Shown: in pieces, positions 1 through 6,872 of the stretch
How the letters are laid out: every line of letters starts with the position of its first letter
How positions within the stretch are numbered: the stretch's first letter is position 1
Assembly: GCA_021779635.1 (NCBI GenBank)
Contig: JAJYAH010000109.1
Location: 1-12,962, forward strand
Source of the DNA: Pseudomonadota bacterium
GTDB lineage: Bacteria; Pseudomonadota; Alphaproteobacteria; Rhizobiales; Xanthobacteraceae
Direction: 5' to 3'
Length of the DNA stretch: 12,962 bases
The notes under the pieces: model-generated
What the model saw: only the letters and a program-made list of their open reading frames with translations
Told to the model about the DNA's origin: nothing
Database searches by the model: none
Program-made: the position numbers and the translations under genes

Positions 1-141
1 GCCTTTCTCCACCACGACGATCCCGAGATCGGCATTGAGCTGCTTCAGCCGGATCGCGGCAGCAAGGCCCGACGGGCCGGCACCCACGATCACGACATCG
101 AATTCCATGGATTCGCGCGGCGGAAGCTCTTCAGTGCTCAT
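1..141 (-). CDS. Electron transfer flavoprotein-ubiquinone oxidoreductase, N-terminal fragment
   Basis: Only the first 47 codons are in the window; the gene continues past the left edge. The fragment has a short polar leader, then a beta strand and the dinucleotide-binding motif GAGPSG at residues 20-25. The acidic residue that ends the second strand of the FAD-binding fold follows at E45, in VVVEKG. The leader and this fold start closely resemble alphaproteobacterial ETF-QO proteins as I recall them. ETF-QO is a membrane-associated FAD and 4Fe-4S enzyme that passes electrons from acyl-CoA dehydrogenases, via ETF, to ubiquinone. The gene diverges from the uracil-DNA glycosylase gene across 127 bp, in which I see no convincing promoter. 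The FAD fold is certain. The exact family rests on 47 residues, so another FAD oxidoreductase is possible but less likely. Confidence 0.85.
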   Translation of the reverse strand, partial: MSTEELPPRESMEFDVVIVGAGPSGLAAAIRLKQLNADLGIVVVEKG

Positions 142-268
142 GAATCTGATCTCAGCCCGGTTGAGAACGTCTCTAGGCCCGTTTGTTTCCGATTTTTGCC
201 CGAAGAACAACCATGGAATCAGCTCACAGGGCGTTTCGCTGCGCTGCGATCCATCCTAGATTGACGGG

Positions 269-1129
269 ATGCCCCTGACTCCAGCCATGACGCCTGACCG
301 CGCGCCCACTGTTCAGCAATTGCTGACCTTCTATCTGGAGGCCGGGGTCGACTGTGCGCTATTGGAGGAGCCGGTCAACCGGCTGTCCGATCCCGATATC
401 GTGCCCGGACATCGCGACATCCCAGCACCCCGCGAAACGGCGCCGACCGAACCAATCAGGACATTTGCCGCGGCTGTGCCGGCCGCGCGAGGGGAGCCGG
501 CGCCTGGCCCGGAGGCGGCCATCCTCTCGGCGCGGGAAGCGGCGCGGACCGCCCCTTCGCTCGAAGCGCTGCGCGCGATGCTGGAAAATTTCGACGGCTG
601 CGCGCTGAAATTCACCGCAACCCGGCTGGTATTCGCCGACGGCAACCCGCAGGCCCGCATCATGTTCGTCGGCGAGGCTCCCGGACGCGAGGAAGACATC
701 GAGGGCCTGCCGTTTGTCGGGCGCTCGGGCAAATTGCTCGACCGGATGATATCGGCGATCGGGCTTGATCGCAGTAACGCCTACATCGCCAACGTCATTC
801 CGTGGCGGCCGCCCGGCAACCGGACGCCGACGCCGCAGGAGACGCAAATCTGCCTGCCGTTCATCCAGCGGCAAATCGAATTGGTGAATCCCGATGTGCT
901 GGTCACGCTCGGCAATCCCTCGACCCAGACCTTGCTGTCGACCCGCGAGGGCATCATGAAGACCCGAGGGCGCTGGTTCGATTACGATACCGGCACCCGC
1001 GTGATCCGCGCGCTCGCCACATTCCACCCGGCCTATCTGCTGCGCTCGCCGTCCTACAAGCGGATGGCCTGGCAGGATTTGCGCTCGATCGCGAAGGTGC
1101 TGGAGCAGGCGAAGAATTCCTCGTCCTGA
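269..1129 (+). CDS. Uracil-DNA glycosylase, family 4-like
   Basis: This enzyme would remove uracil, arising from cytosine deamination or dUTP incorporation, to start base excision repair. Residues 1-105 form a low-complexity Ala/Pro-rich leader of unclear role. The glycosylase domain spans about 106-280. It carries the motif 1 region GEAPGREED (135-143), then LPFVGRSGKLL (147-157), the PPGNRTPTP stretch (181-189) and the motif 2 region HPAYLLR (253-259). Family 4 enzymes normally bind a 4Fe-4S cluster with four cysteines. Here the equivalents appear to be F108, C111, W179 and C195, so two ligands are replaced. I judge this by eye; the only other cysteine is C29. The start at 269 is the first in frame, and Met7 at 287 is an alternative; neither has a strong ribosome binding site. 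The gene converges on the GT39-like gene, with a palindromic repeat between them. Confidence 0.9.
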   Translation: MPLTPAMTPDRAPTVQQLLTFYLEAGVDCALLEEPVNRLSDPDIVPGHRDIPAPRETAPTEPIRTFAAAVPAARGEPAPGPEAAILSAREAARTAPSLEALRAMLENFDGCALKFTATRLVFADGNPQARIMFVGEAPGREEDIEGLPFVGRSGKLLDRMISAIGLDRSNAYIANVIPWRPPGNRTPTPQETQICLPFIQRQIELVNPDVLVTLGNPSTQTLLSTREGIMKTRGRWFDYDTGTRVIRALATFHPAYLLRSPSYKRMAWQDLRSIAKVLEQAKNSSS

Positions 1130-1172
1130 GAGTCTGACTGAAAAAGCGACCAATGAAGTAGGGCTTCAAGTT

Positions 1173-1262
1173 CGTCATGCCCGGCCTTGTGCCGGGTATC
1201 CACGTCTTGCTGAGCTTAAGTCAAGAAAGACGTGGATGGCCGGGACAAGCCCGGCCATGACG
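1173..1262. repeat. 90-bp palindromic intergenic repeat, copy 1 of family A
   Basis: This is an imperfect inverted repeat with outer arms of about 36 bp, running from CGTCATGCCCGG to its partner CCGGCCATGACG. The arms flank a loop of about 17 bp. The right arm can also fold alone, as GGCCGGG-ACAAG-CCCGGCC, so one long hairpin or two short ones are possible. A second copy of the same length lies at 7450-7539 and differs mainly in the loop. The element lies between two convergent genes and ends 3 bp from the stop codon of the minus-strand GT39-like gene. It could act as a bidirectional terminator or mRNA 3' stabiliser. Similar dispersed palindromes are common in Bradyrhizobium and Rhodopseudomonas genomes, from memory. 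Confidence 0.9.
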
Positions 1263-1265
1263 TCA

Positions 1266-2774
1266 TCATGGCGCCTTCGGCCGCACGATCCCCCATCCGA
1301 TCCGCAACAATGGCTGCCGGCCGTTCACCAGCCACTCGAATGCCCGCGGCACTTCCGGCACCAGGCCGGGAAAGCGCCGCGCGATATCGGCAGGCGGCGT
1401 GCCTGACGTGTCGGATGCGCGCCAAACCACGACGCCGCCGGTCTGGTTGAATTTCTCCATTGTCAGCCACGGCGTCCGTTCCGGTGTCGCGTCGAGAAAC
1501 AGATGAGGCCGCCCGGCGTCCAATGCGATCAGGCTCGCAAGCAGCGTGTCGCCGGTCACGGCCTGCAGCGGCCGGTTGGTCCGCCGCTCAAAGCTGTCGC
1601 CGAAAAAGCGCGCGATCGCGGTAGCCGGCAGCGACGTCGTCACCTCGGAACTGCCGGTCCATGGCAAGAAGAACGTCGTCGCAACGACCCCGAGCGCCGG
1701 CGCGACGACGGCAAACACCCAGACCCAGCGCAGGATTCGCTGACGCCGCAGTTGGACGAGATCGCCGGTTGCGACGATCACGGCCAGCCCCGACAGCAAC
1801 AAGGCAATGCCGGTCCCGCCCGCGACATGGTCGATATTGAACAGGCCGGAGACGAGACTTCCCGCCAGCGCCGGGCCGATGGCGAAGAAATAAACAAAGT
1901 CACGCGCCAGCGGATCGACCGGCGGCCGGTAGATGATCGGCGCGTCTTCCGGATTGCGGCTGAACCAGCCGGAGTTGAGCGCCACCAGCACGACGATTCC
2001 GGAAATCGCCAGCAGCAAGCCCCCAAACAGGCCGGCCCAGTGCCGGACCCTGCCGCTCAACTCGGCGACCGCCGGCCATGACGGTAGCGTCAGGGCGTCG
2101 GCGCGGATCAGCCAGATCAGGTACGGCAACGCCAGCACCACGATCACGAGCAACGCGAACAGCGGATCGAACGACATCAACGTGCGCCGCCCGCGCCGGG
2201 TGGCGAGCGCAAATCCGGCAACCAGCAGCAGCAGGCCGATCGCAGCCGACGTCGTCAGCAGCAGAAGTCCGGCATCGATCGACCATGCGAACCATGCGTT
2301 GTGGCGCCGCTGGCCGATCAGTTGCCAGGAATGCAGCAGCAGCAGCGCCCATAGCGGGCGCGCCAGCACCAGAGGACCGAATTCGCCGCTGGACGAACCG
2401 AATGCCACCACCGTCATCGTCAGCAACACCGCGAGCACCGCCTGTTGCCCGCCGACGACGGCGCGCGCCAGCAGATACAGCGCCCAGAACGTGGCGACCC
2501 CGCAAAGCTGCGCCAGCAGATAGACGCCGAACATGTGATTGCCGGCGGCGCGGAAGGCGATATCGGCGAGCCAGAACGCCAGCGGCGGGCCGAGATCGGT
2601 CCCGACCCGGTATTCCCTGCCATAGGCGAGCACGGTGGCGAGATCGCCGGGAGGACTTCGATAGAGCAGCATCGCAAGGATCAGCCACAACGCCGCCTGA
2701 AACAGCACCACAAGCCAGACGACCAGCCGCGGCCGGGCGCGGATCAGTTCGATAATCAGCGAGGTGAAACGCAT
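1266..2774 (-). CDS. Polytopic membrane glycosyltransferase, GT39/ArnT-like
   Basis: This 502-residue integral membrane protein has about ten predicted transmembrane segments (roughly 17-37, 82-104, 108-126, 138-154, 168-190, 205-223, 247-266, 293-312, 322-337 and 350-370). A soluble C-terminal domain of about 130 residues follows and would face the periplasm if the family topology holds. The first large loop contains GD at 43-44 and GTDLGPPLAFWL at 58-69. This resembles the acidic residue followed by PPL-x-x-W in PMT/ArnT-type (GT39/GT83) enzymes, which transfer sugars from polyprenyl-phosphate donors to lipids or proteins. D44 is the likeliest catalytic acid by position, which is inference. 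Donor and acceptor cannot be read from the sequence. The gene starts 99 bp after the rnhB stop on the same strand and may be cotranscribed with it. Its stop codon lies 3 bp from palindromic repeat copy 1. Confidence 0.75.
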   Translation of the reverse strand: MRFTSLIIELIRARPRLVVWLVVLFQAALWLILAMLLYRSPPGDLATVLAYGREYRVGTDLGPPLAFWLADIAFRAAGNHMFGVYLLAQLCGVATFWALYLLARAVVGGQQAVLAVLLTMTVVAFGSSSGEFGPLVLARPLWALLLLHSWQLIGQRRHNAWFAWSIDAGLLLLTTSAAIGLLLLVAGFALATRRGRRTLMSFDPLFALLVIVVLALPYLIWLIRADALTLPSWPAVAELSGRVRHWAGLFGGLLLAISGIVVLVALNSGWFSRNPEDAPIIYRPPVDPLARDFVYFFAIGPALAGSLVSGLFNIDHVAGGTGIALLLSGLAVIVATGDLVQLRRQRILRWVWVFAVVAPALGVVATTFFLPWTGSSEVTTSLPATAIARFFGDSFERRTNRPLQAVTGDTLLASLIALDAGRPHLFLDATPERTPWLTMEKFNQTGGVVVWRASDTSGTPPADIARRFPGLVPEVPRAFEWLVNGRQPLLRIGWGIVRPKAP

Positions 2775-2873
2775 GAAACGTCCGAAATGCCCAAACGGAC
2801 CTACGGGCCGGACCTGTAGCCCTGTTTGATCTCGGAGGTGTGATAGAGCGCGTGGGCCGTCGAGGCAACCGCG

Positions 2874-3644
2874 TCAGACGGCAGCGACAGAAACCTCGAT
2901 CGTATCTCGGGCAGGCTCCGGGATGACCTTGTCTTCAATCGCCTGGATCGTCTTGTCTTCGATCGTCATCGCCTGATGTTTTTCCCGTGCGGCTGCGACA
3001 GGTGCAAAAAACCGGCGGTGATGCACGCTCGGTCCAAGCCGGTTCAGCGCCTCGAGATGCTCCGGCACGCTGTAGCCCTTGTGGGACTCAAAACCATAAC
3101 CCGGGCAATCCTGCGCGAGCTTGCACATCAGGCGATCGCGCGAGACCTTGGCGATGATCGAGGCGGCCGCGATCGAGAGCACCAGCCCGTCGCCGCCAAT
3201 CACGGCATCGCAGTCGCACGGCGTATCGAGCCGGTCGCGGCCATCGACGAACACATGTTTCGGCATTTCCGGCAACGCATGCACCGCCCGCTCCAGCGCC
3301 CACAGCGACGCGCGCAGGATATTGTCGCGATCGATCCGCGCCGGCGAGGCAAAGGCGACCGCGAACGACGCGGTCGCGCAGATCTGCTCGAACAGTTCCT
3401 CGCGGCGCTCCGGCGTCAGCCGCTTGGAATCGTCGATACCCTTGGGGATCCGCTTGGGGTCGAGCACGACCGCGGCGGCCACCACCGGGCCCGCCAGCGG
3501 ACCGCGCCCGGCCTCATCGCAGCCGGCCACCGGCCAGACGCCGCGCTTGATCAGCGCGCGCTCGCGGCGAAAGCTCGGCGGCGCGACCGCGATCACACCT
3601 TTCGGCAGCCTGGCCGGCTTGATTTCGGATTTATCGCGAATCAT
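2874..3644 (-). CDS. rnhB: Ribonuclease HII
   Basis: RNase HII cuts the RNA strand of RNA-DNA hybrids and incises 5' of single ribonucleotides in DNA, starting ribonucleotide excision repair in the cytoplasm. The metal-binding carboxylates are visible: D43 and E44 in [14 protein letters not shown]134 in VFVDGRD and D170 in KVSRDRL. The family signatures DDSKRL (71-76), YGFESHKGY (183-191) and HHRRFF (208-213) are also present. At 256 residues it is longer than the usual 200-220. The excess is an N-terminal stretch of about 35 residues and a polar C-terminal tail of about 30 residues beyond the family core. No other in-frame Met lies near the chosen start. The gene sits between the radical SAM gene (285 bp upstream, holding a palindromic repeat) and the GT39-like gene on the same strand. 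Confidence 0.97.
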   Translation of the reverse strand: MIRDKSEIKPARLPKGVIAVAPPSFRRERALIKRGVWPVAGCDEAGRGPLAGPVVAAAVVLDPKRIPKGIDDSKRLTPERREELFEQICATASFAVAFASPARIDRDNILRASLWALERAVHALPEMPKHVFVDGRDRLDTPCDCDAVIGGDGLVLSIAAASIIAKVSRDRLMCKLAQDCPGYGFESHKGYSVPEHLEALNRLGPSVHHRRFFAPVAAAREKHQAMTIEDKTIQAIEDKVIPEPARDTIEVSVAAV

Positions 3645-3798
3645 GCCGGGATGGTGCGCAAGCCGGCCCGGCGGCGCAACCGGGAACTCCGCTTAATTCC
3701 CGCTATTCAGTCGCGGTGGTCAGTCCAGCAGGTGAACGCGCCGGTCTTCGCCGCTGCGATAACGACCTCCATGGAAACTCGTACGATCACTCTCTACC

Positions 3799-3925
3799 CG
3801 TCATTGCGAGGAGCAACGCGACAAAGCAATCCATTTTACCTTGCGTGTTGCTTCGGCCCCATGGATTGCTTCGCGGAGCCTGTCATCGGGCGCGCATCCG
3901 CGCGACCCGTTGGCTCGCAATGACG
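3799..3925. repeat. 127-bp palindromic intergenic repeat, family B
   Basis: The outer arms CGTCATTGCGAG (3799-3810) and CTCGCAATGACG (3914-3925) are a perfect 12-bp inverted repeat. Inside them AAGCAATCCAT (3824-3834) and ATGGATTGCTT (3861-3871) form a perfect 11-bp pair. Between that pair and the right outer arm is a third, GC-rich hairpin, built from CGGG (3887-3890) and CCCG (3906-3909) with CGCGC-rich inner arms. The element is unrelated in sequence to the 90-bp repeats at 1173 and 7450. It ends 4 bp from the stop codon of the minus-strand radical SAM gene. I recognise the layout as a dispersed repeat seen often in Bradyrhizobium. Most of the remaining spacer up to the rnhB start (3645-3798) shows nothing I can name. 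Confidence 0.88.
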
Positions 3926-3929
3926 ACTC

Positions 3930-5093
3930 CTAAAACAAGCTCAGCTGCTGGCCGCTGCGCTTCGGCCGCGCGAAATGGTCGGTGGTCAGTTTCGAACGCC
4001 GTTTGTTGAGCCCGAGCCTCTCGCAGGCGATCTCGAACCGGCGTCCGATCATCCAGGCCATCGGCCCGGTGCCCTTCATCCGCGTTCCCCACTGCGAATC
4101 GTAGTCGCGGCCGCCGCGCATGTCGCGGATCAGCGTAAAGACGTGCCGGTAGCGATCCGGATAATTGGCCATCAGCCATTCGCGGAACAGATCACGCACC
4201 TCCAGCGGCAGCCGCAGCAGCACGTAGCTCGCCTCCTTGACCCCGGCATGAACAGCCGCATCCAGAATCCGCTCGATTTCGGAATCATTCAGCGCGGGAA
4301 TGACCGGCGCCACCATGACAGTGGTCGGAATTCCCGCCTCCGACAGTTGCCGCAGCGCCTCGAGCCGCCGCGCTGGCGTCGAGGCGCGCGGCTCCATGGT
4401 GCGCGCCAGCCTGGGATCGAGTGTCGTGACCGACAGCGCGACCTTGGCGAGGTTGCGTTTCGCCATCCGCGCCAGAATGTCGATGTCGCGGGTCACCAGC
4501 GCCGACTTGGTGACAATGCCGACGGGGTGCGAGGCACGCTCCAGCACTTCGAGAATGCCGCGCATGATCTTCCGTTCGCGCTCGATCGGCTGATAGGGGT
4601 CGGTATTGGTGCCGATCGCGATCATGCGCGGTTCGTAATCCTGCGCCGCCAGTTCCTTTTCCAGAAGCTGCGGCGCCTCGGGCTTGGCGAACAGCCTGGA
4701 TTCGAAGTCGAGCCCCGGCGACAGGCCGAGAAAGGCATGGGTCGGCCGCGCGAAGCAGTAGACGCAGCCGTGCTCGCAGCCGCGGTAAGGGTTGATCGAA
4801 CGGTCGAAGCCGATATCGGGCGAGTCGTTGCGGGTGATGACCTTGCGCGCGGTATCGACCGCGACCGTGGTCTTGAACGGCGGCAGTTCGTCGAGGCTCT
4901 GCCAGCCGTCGTCGAACGCGACGCGCGCTTCGGCCTCGAAGCGCCCGCTGTCATTGGACTGCGCGCCGCGGCCACGCCGCCTTTCGCGCTCGATCGCAAC
5001 CGCGAGTTCGGGAAAAGGAGAAGACGCACCCGCCGGTTCGGAGGGCGCCGTGACCGGCGGGTGCTTGAGGGCATGTGAGGATGCTCGACTCAT
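3930..5093 (-). CDS. PA0069-family radical SAM protein, SplB-related
   Basis: This is a radical S-adenosylmethionine enzyme. The cluster-binding motif is RGCEHGCVYCFARP, with C106, C110 and C113 in CxxxCxxC spacing that ligates the 4Fe-4S cluster. It is followed by the family-typical GTNTDPYQPIE (from 161) and a TIM-barrel-like core. The group belongs to the COG that also contains spore photoproduct lyase (SplB), but its substrate is not known to me. A longer in-frame start exists at 5114. I prefer 5093 because the longer form adds only MACYVPG, and because a possible promoter (TTGATT, 16 bp, TATGTT, read on the minus strand) would start transcription almost at 5093. Neither start has a good Shine-Dalgarno. 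A perfect GTTC-N7-GTTC element lies 24-38 bp upstream, suggesting SOS control. The gene heads a minus-strand series with rnhB and the GT39-like gene, and ends 4 bp before a palindromic repeat. Confidence 0.9.
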   Translation of the reverse strand: MSRASSHALKHPPVTAPSEPAGASSPFPELAVAIERERRRGRGAQSNDSGRFEAEARVAFDDGWQSLDELPPFKTTVAVDTARKVITRNDSPDIGFDRSINPYRGCEHGCVYCFARPTHAFLGLSPGLDFESRLFAKPEAPQLLEKELAAQDYEPRMIAIGTNTDPYQPIERERKIMRGILEVLERASHPVGIVTKSALVTRDIDILARMAKRNLAKVALSVTTLDPRLARTMEPRASTPARRLEALRQLSEAGIPTTVMVAPVIPALNDSEIERILDAAVHAGVKEASYVLLRLPLEVRDLFREWLMANYPDRYRHVFTLIRDMRGGRDYDSQWGTRMKGTGPMAWMIGRRFEIACERLGLNKRRSKLTTDHFARPKRSGQQLSLF

Positions 5094-5116
5094 GCCCGGA
5101 ACATAGCACGCCATAA

Positions 5117-5131
5117 GAACAAATCAAGAAC
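5117..5131 (-). promoter_or_regulatory. Candidate LexA (SOS) box
   Basis: On the minus strand the sequence is GTTC TTGATTT GTTC, an exact match to the direct-repeat consensus GTTC-N7-GTTC bound by LexA in many alphaproteobacteria. It lies immediately upstream of the radical SAM gene and overlaps a possible -35 element (TTGATT), which is where a repressor site would act. A third GTTC occurs at 5099-5102. A perfect match somewhere in 13 kb by chance is not rare, roughly one in two or three such windows, so it is the position next to a start codon that gives it weight. The divergent glycosyltransferase gene is about 150 bp away on the other side and less likely to be the target. Confidence 0.55.
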
Positions 5132-5284
5132 ATGGACCAACCTTCCCAACCGAGAAAGATTGACCCGCATTAAGCGGTCCAGCGGCGCTTGCCGCAAAAA
5201 GCTGCAACCAGAAGGCTGATTTGGATATGACAAGATGATAACAGTGCCGCGTTTTCCTCGCCTTAGGGCATCCAAGAGACCTCA

Positions 5285-5854
5285 ATGCTGAGTGTCGTCA
5301 TCGCCACCGAAGGCGTCGAACAGACCGCCGTTGCAACGCTGGCCGCGCTGGTGCCGGGCGCCGCATCCGGCGTGGTGCGCGAGGTGCTGCTGGTCGACCG
5401 GGCCGGCACCGGCGTCATCGAGCGAGTCGCGGATGTCGCGGGCTGCCGTTTTTTGCGGTTCGAGGGAACGCATGCGGCGGCGCTGGCGGCGGGAGCCCGG
5501 CAGGCTCGCTCGCCATGGCTGATGTTCCTGCATGCCGGCGCCGTGCTGGACTCAGGCTGGATCGACGAGACCGCGCAATTTATCCAGCGGGTCTCGATCA
5601 GCGGCCAGCCCCGCGCCGGAATCTTCCGCTATGCCCGTTCTCCCTATGCGGATGCCCGCCTGCGCGACGGCTTCAAATTCATCGCGCGGATGATCGCCGG
5701 GCCATCGGCCGAACAGGGCTTGCTGATCGCGAAGGATCACTACGAGCGGCTCGGCGGCTATGCGCCGGACGCCCGCCGTTCCGAGGCCAAACTGCTCCGG
5801 CGGCTCGGCCGCTCGTCGCGCACCCTGCTGCGGAGCAGGATCATAGTGGCGTAA
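5285..5854 (+). CDS. Short family 2-like glycosyltransferase
   Basis: This 189-residue protein has the outline of a GT-A fold. The N-terminal strand is LSVVIATEG (2-10), an acidic turn VD follows at 37-38, then a helix rich in AAALAAGARQA. A strand WLMFLHAGAVLDSGW (78-92) comes next, and a late EQGLLIAKDHYERLGGY segment (143-159) matches the acceptor-side motif of family 2 enzymes of the TIGR04283 type. Those enzymes normally have an acidic DxD-like motif for metal and nucleotide-sugar binding where this protein has HAGAV (83-87). They are also usually longer, about 220-240 residues. The enzyme may therefore be metal-independent, altered or inactive. The start is supported by AAGAGA at 5274-5279, 5 bp before the ATG. 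It diverges from the radical SAM gene. Substrate unknown. Confidence 0.65.
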   Translation: MLSVVIATEGVEQTAVATLAALVPGAASGVVREVLLVDRAGTGVIERVADVAGCRFLRFEGTHAAALAAGARQARSPWLMFLHAGAVLDSGWIDETAQFIQRVSISGQPRAGIFRYARSPYADARLRDGFKFIARMIAGPSAEQGLLIAKDHYERLGGYAPDARRSEAKLLRRLGRSSRTLLRSRIIVA

Positions 5855-5869
5855 GGCGCACCGATATAC

Positions 5870-5898
5870 TTGCCAAAGTCAAATAATTATTTGACAAT
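5870..5898 (+). promoter_or_regulatory. Candidate promoter of the MarR-GNAT gene
   Basis: TTGCCA at 5870-5875 (five of six matches to a sigma-70 type -35) is followed after 17 bp by GACAAT at 5893-5898 (four of six matches to a -10). Transcription would begin near 5905, giving a leader of about 14 nt that still includes AGGTGA at 5910-5915 before the ATG at 5919. The 18-bp palindrome fills the spacer and overlaps the -10. An alternative reading of TTGACA (5891-5896) as a -35 has no acceptable -10 at normal spacing. Confidence 0.4.
5878..5895. promoter_or_regulatory. Perfect 18-bp palindrome, probable MarR operator
   Basis: GTCAAATAATTATTTGAC reads identically on both strands with no mismatch and stops being symmetric one base further out. 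It is strikingly A+T-rich for this G+C-rich window. It lies 23 bp before the start codon of a MarR-family gene. MarR dimers typically bind such 16-20 bp palindromes and repress their own genes, so autoregulation is the simplest reading. The binding itself is inference. Confidence 0.7.
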
Positions 5899-5918
5899 GG
5901 CAATTATTCAGGTGAGCC

Positions 5919-6848
5919 ATGTCCCAGCAAAATTCCGACCGCCAGATATCAGCGGTACGGGCCTTCAATCGCTTCTACACGCGCAAGCTTGGCGTTCTCG
6001 ATCAGCAACTGCTGAAAAGCCCGTTCTCGCTGAGCGAGGCGCGGGTGCTGTACGAGATCGCTACCCTCGAAAACCCGGCCGCCAAGGAGATCGCGATCGA
6101 GCTTGGTCTTGATCCGGGCTACCTCAGCCGGATCATCCAGAATTTCGACGATAGCGGGCTGATTACCCGAACGCAGCTGCCCTCGGACCGGCGGCAACAT
6201 CAACTCGGTCTGACCGCCAAAGGGCGTCAGGCCTTCGCCAAGCTCAATCGCAGTTCACACGACGAGGTCGCAGCGTTGCTCGCAGCACTGCCGGACGGCG
6301 GCAGCGAACGGCTGATCGGCGCGATGGCTGTGATCGAAAGCCTGCTCGGCGCATCCGGCTACTCGCTTCCGCCAGCGATCCTGCGAGACCCCCGCCCGGG
6401 CGACATGGGATGGGTGGTGCAGAGCCACGGCTCGCTCTACGCCCGCGAATACGGCTTCGATTCCTCGTTCGAGAGCCTGGTTGCGGAGATCGTCGCGAAA
6501 TTTATCGCCTCGTTCGACGCTTCACGGGAGCGCTGCTGGATCGCCGAGCTCGATGGTGCCCAGGTCGGTTCGGTATTCCTCGTCAGGCACACCGACGATG
6601 TCGCCAAACTGCGGTTGCTGCTGGTCGATCCGGCCGGGCGCGGCCGGGGACTCGGCCAGCGGCTGGTCGCCGAATGCCTGTCGTTTGCGCGGCAATGCGG
6701 CTATCGCAAGATCACGTTGTGGACCCAGAGCATCCTGGTCGCCGCACGCAAGATTTATCAGGACGCCGGCTTTGCGCTGGTCGGCAGCGAGCCGCACCGC
6801 AGTTTCGGCCAAAGCCTGATCGGCGAGACGTGGGAACGTGAATTGTGA
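5919..6848 (+). CDS. MarR-GNAT fusion: winged-helix regulator with C-terminal acetyltransferase
   Basis: This 309-residue protein has two domains. Residues 1-145 form a MarR winged helix-turn-helix: a dimerisation helix at the N terminus, the helix-turn-helix at about 53-76 (AAKEIAIELGLDPGYLSRII) and the wing DRRQHQLGLT (90-99). Residues 155-309 form a GNAT N-acetyltransferase domain. Its motif A is LLLVDPAGRGRGLG (233-246), where the R/G-x-G-x-G segment binds the acetyl-CoA pyrophosphate. It ends with VAARKIYQDAGF (274-285), typical of the second half of the fold. This fusion is a recognised family in which acetyl transfer and DNA binding may be linked; the acetyl acceptor is unknown. The start is set by AGGTGA 3 bp before the ATG. 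An 18-bp palindrome upstream suggests it controls itself. It converges with moaB across only 24 bp. Confidence 0.92.
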   Translation: MSQQNSDRQISAVRAFNRFYTRKLGVLDQQLLKSPFSLSEARVLYEIATLENPAAKEIAIELGLDPGYLSRIIQNFDDSGLITRTQLPSDRRQHQLGLTAKGRQAFAKLNRSSHDEVAALLAALPDGGSERLIGAMAVIESLLGASGYSLPPAILRDPRPGDMGWVVQSHGSLYAREYGFDSSFESLVAEIVAKFIASFDASRERCWIAELDGAQVGSVFLVRHTDDVAKLRLLLVDPAGRGRGLGQRLVAECLSFARQCGYRKITLWTQSILVAARKIYQDAGFALVGSEPHRSFGQSLIGETWEREL

Positions 6849-6872
6849 ACCGGCGCGCCGATTCTGGTTGCA

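Noticed and set aside
205..219. A near SOS box, GAAC-N7-GAAT, between the ETF-QO and uracil glycosylase genes.
   Set aside because: Seven of eight matches occur by chance several times in 13 kb, and I see no supporting promoter. Control of the glycosylase by LexA cannot be claimed from this.
1900..2868. A 322-codon minus-strand open frame overlapping the membrane glycosyltransferase.
   Set aside because: It is a shifted frame of the same strand with Arg/Ala-rich composition. The other frame shows regular transmembrane segments.
2976..3923. A 315-codon open frame on the plus strand.
   Set aside because: It is antisense to rnhB and runs through the family B repeat; the RNase HII motifs prove the other strand.
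3975..5078. A 367-codon open frame on the plus strand.
   Set aside because: It is the antisense of the radical SAM gene, whose CxxxCxxC motif and family residues are intact. The plus-strand product is His/Arg-rich and unlike any protein I know.
6851..6860. 10-bp palindrome CGGCGCGCCG between the convergent MarR-GNAT and moaB genes.
   Set aside because: It is short, has no loop or T run, and is expected at this base composition.
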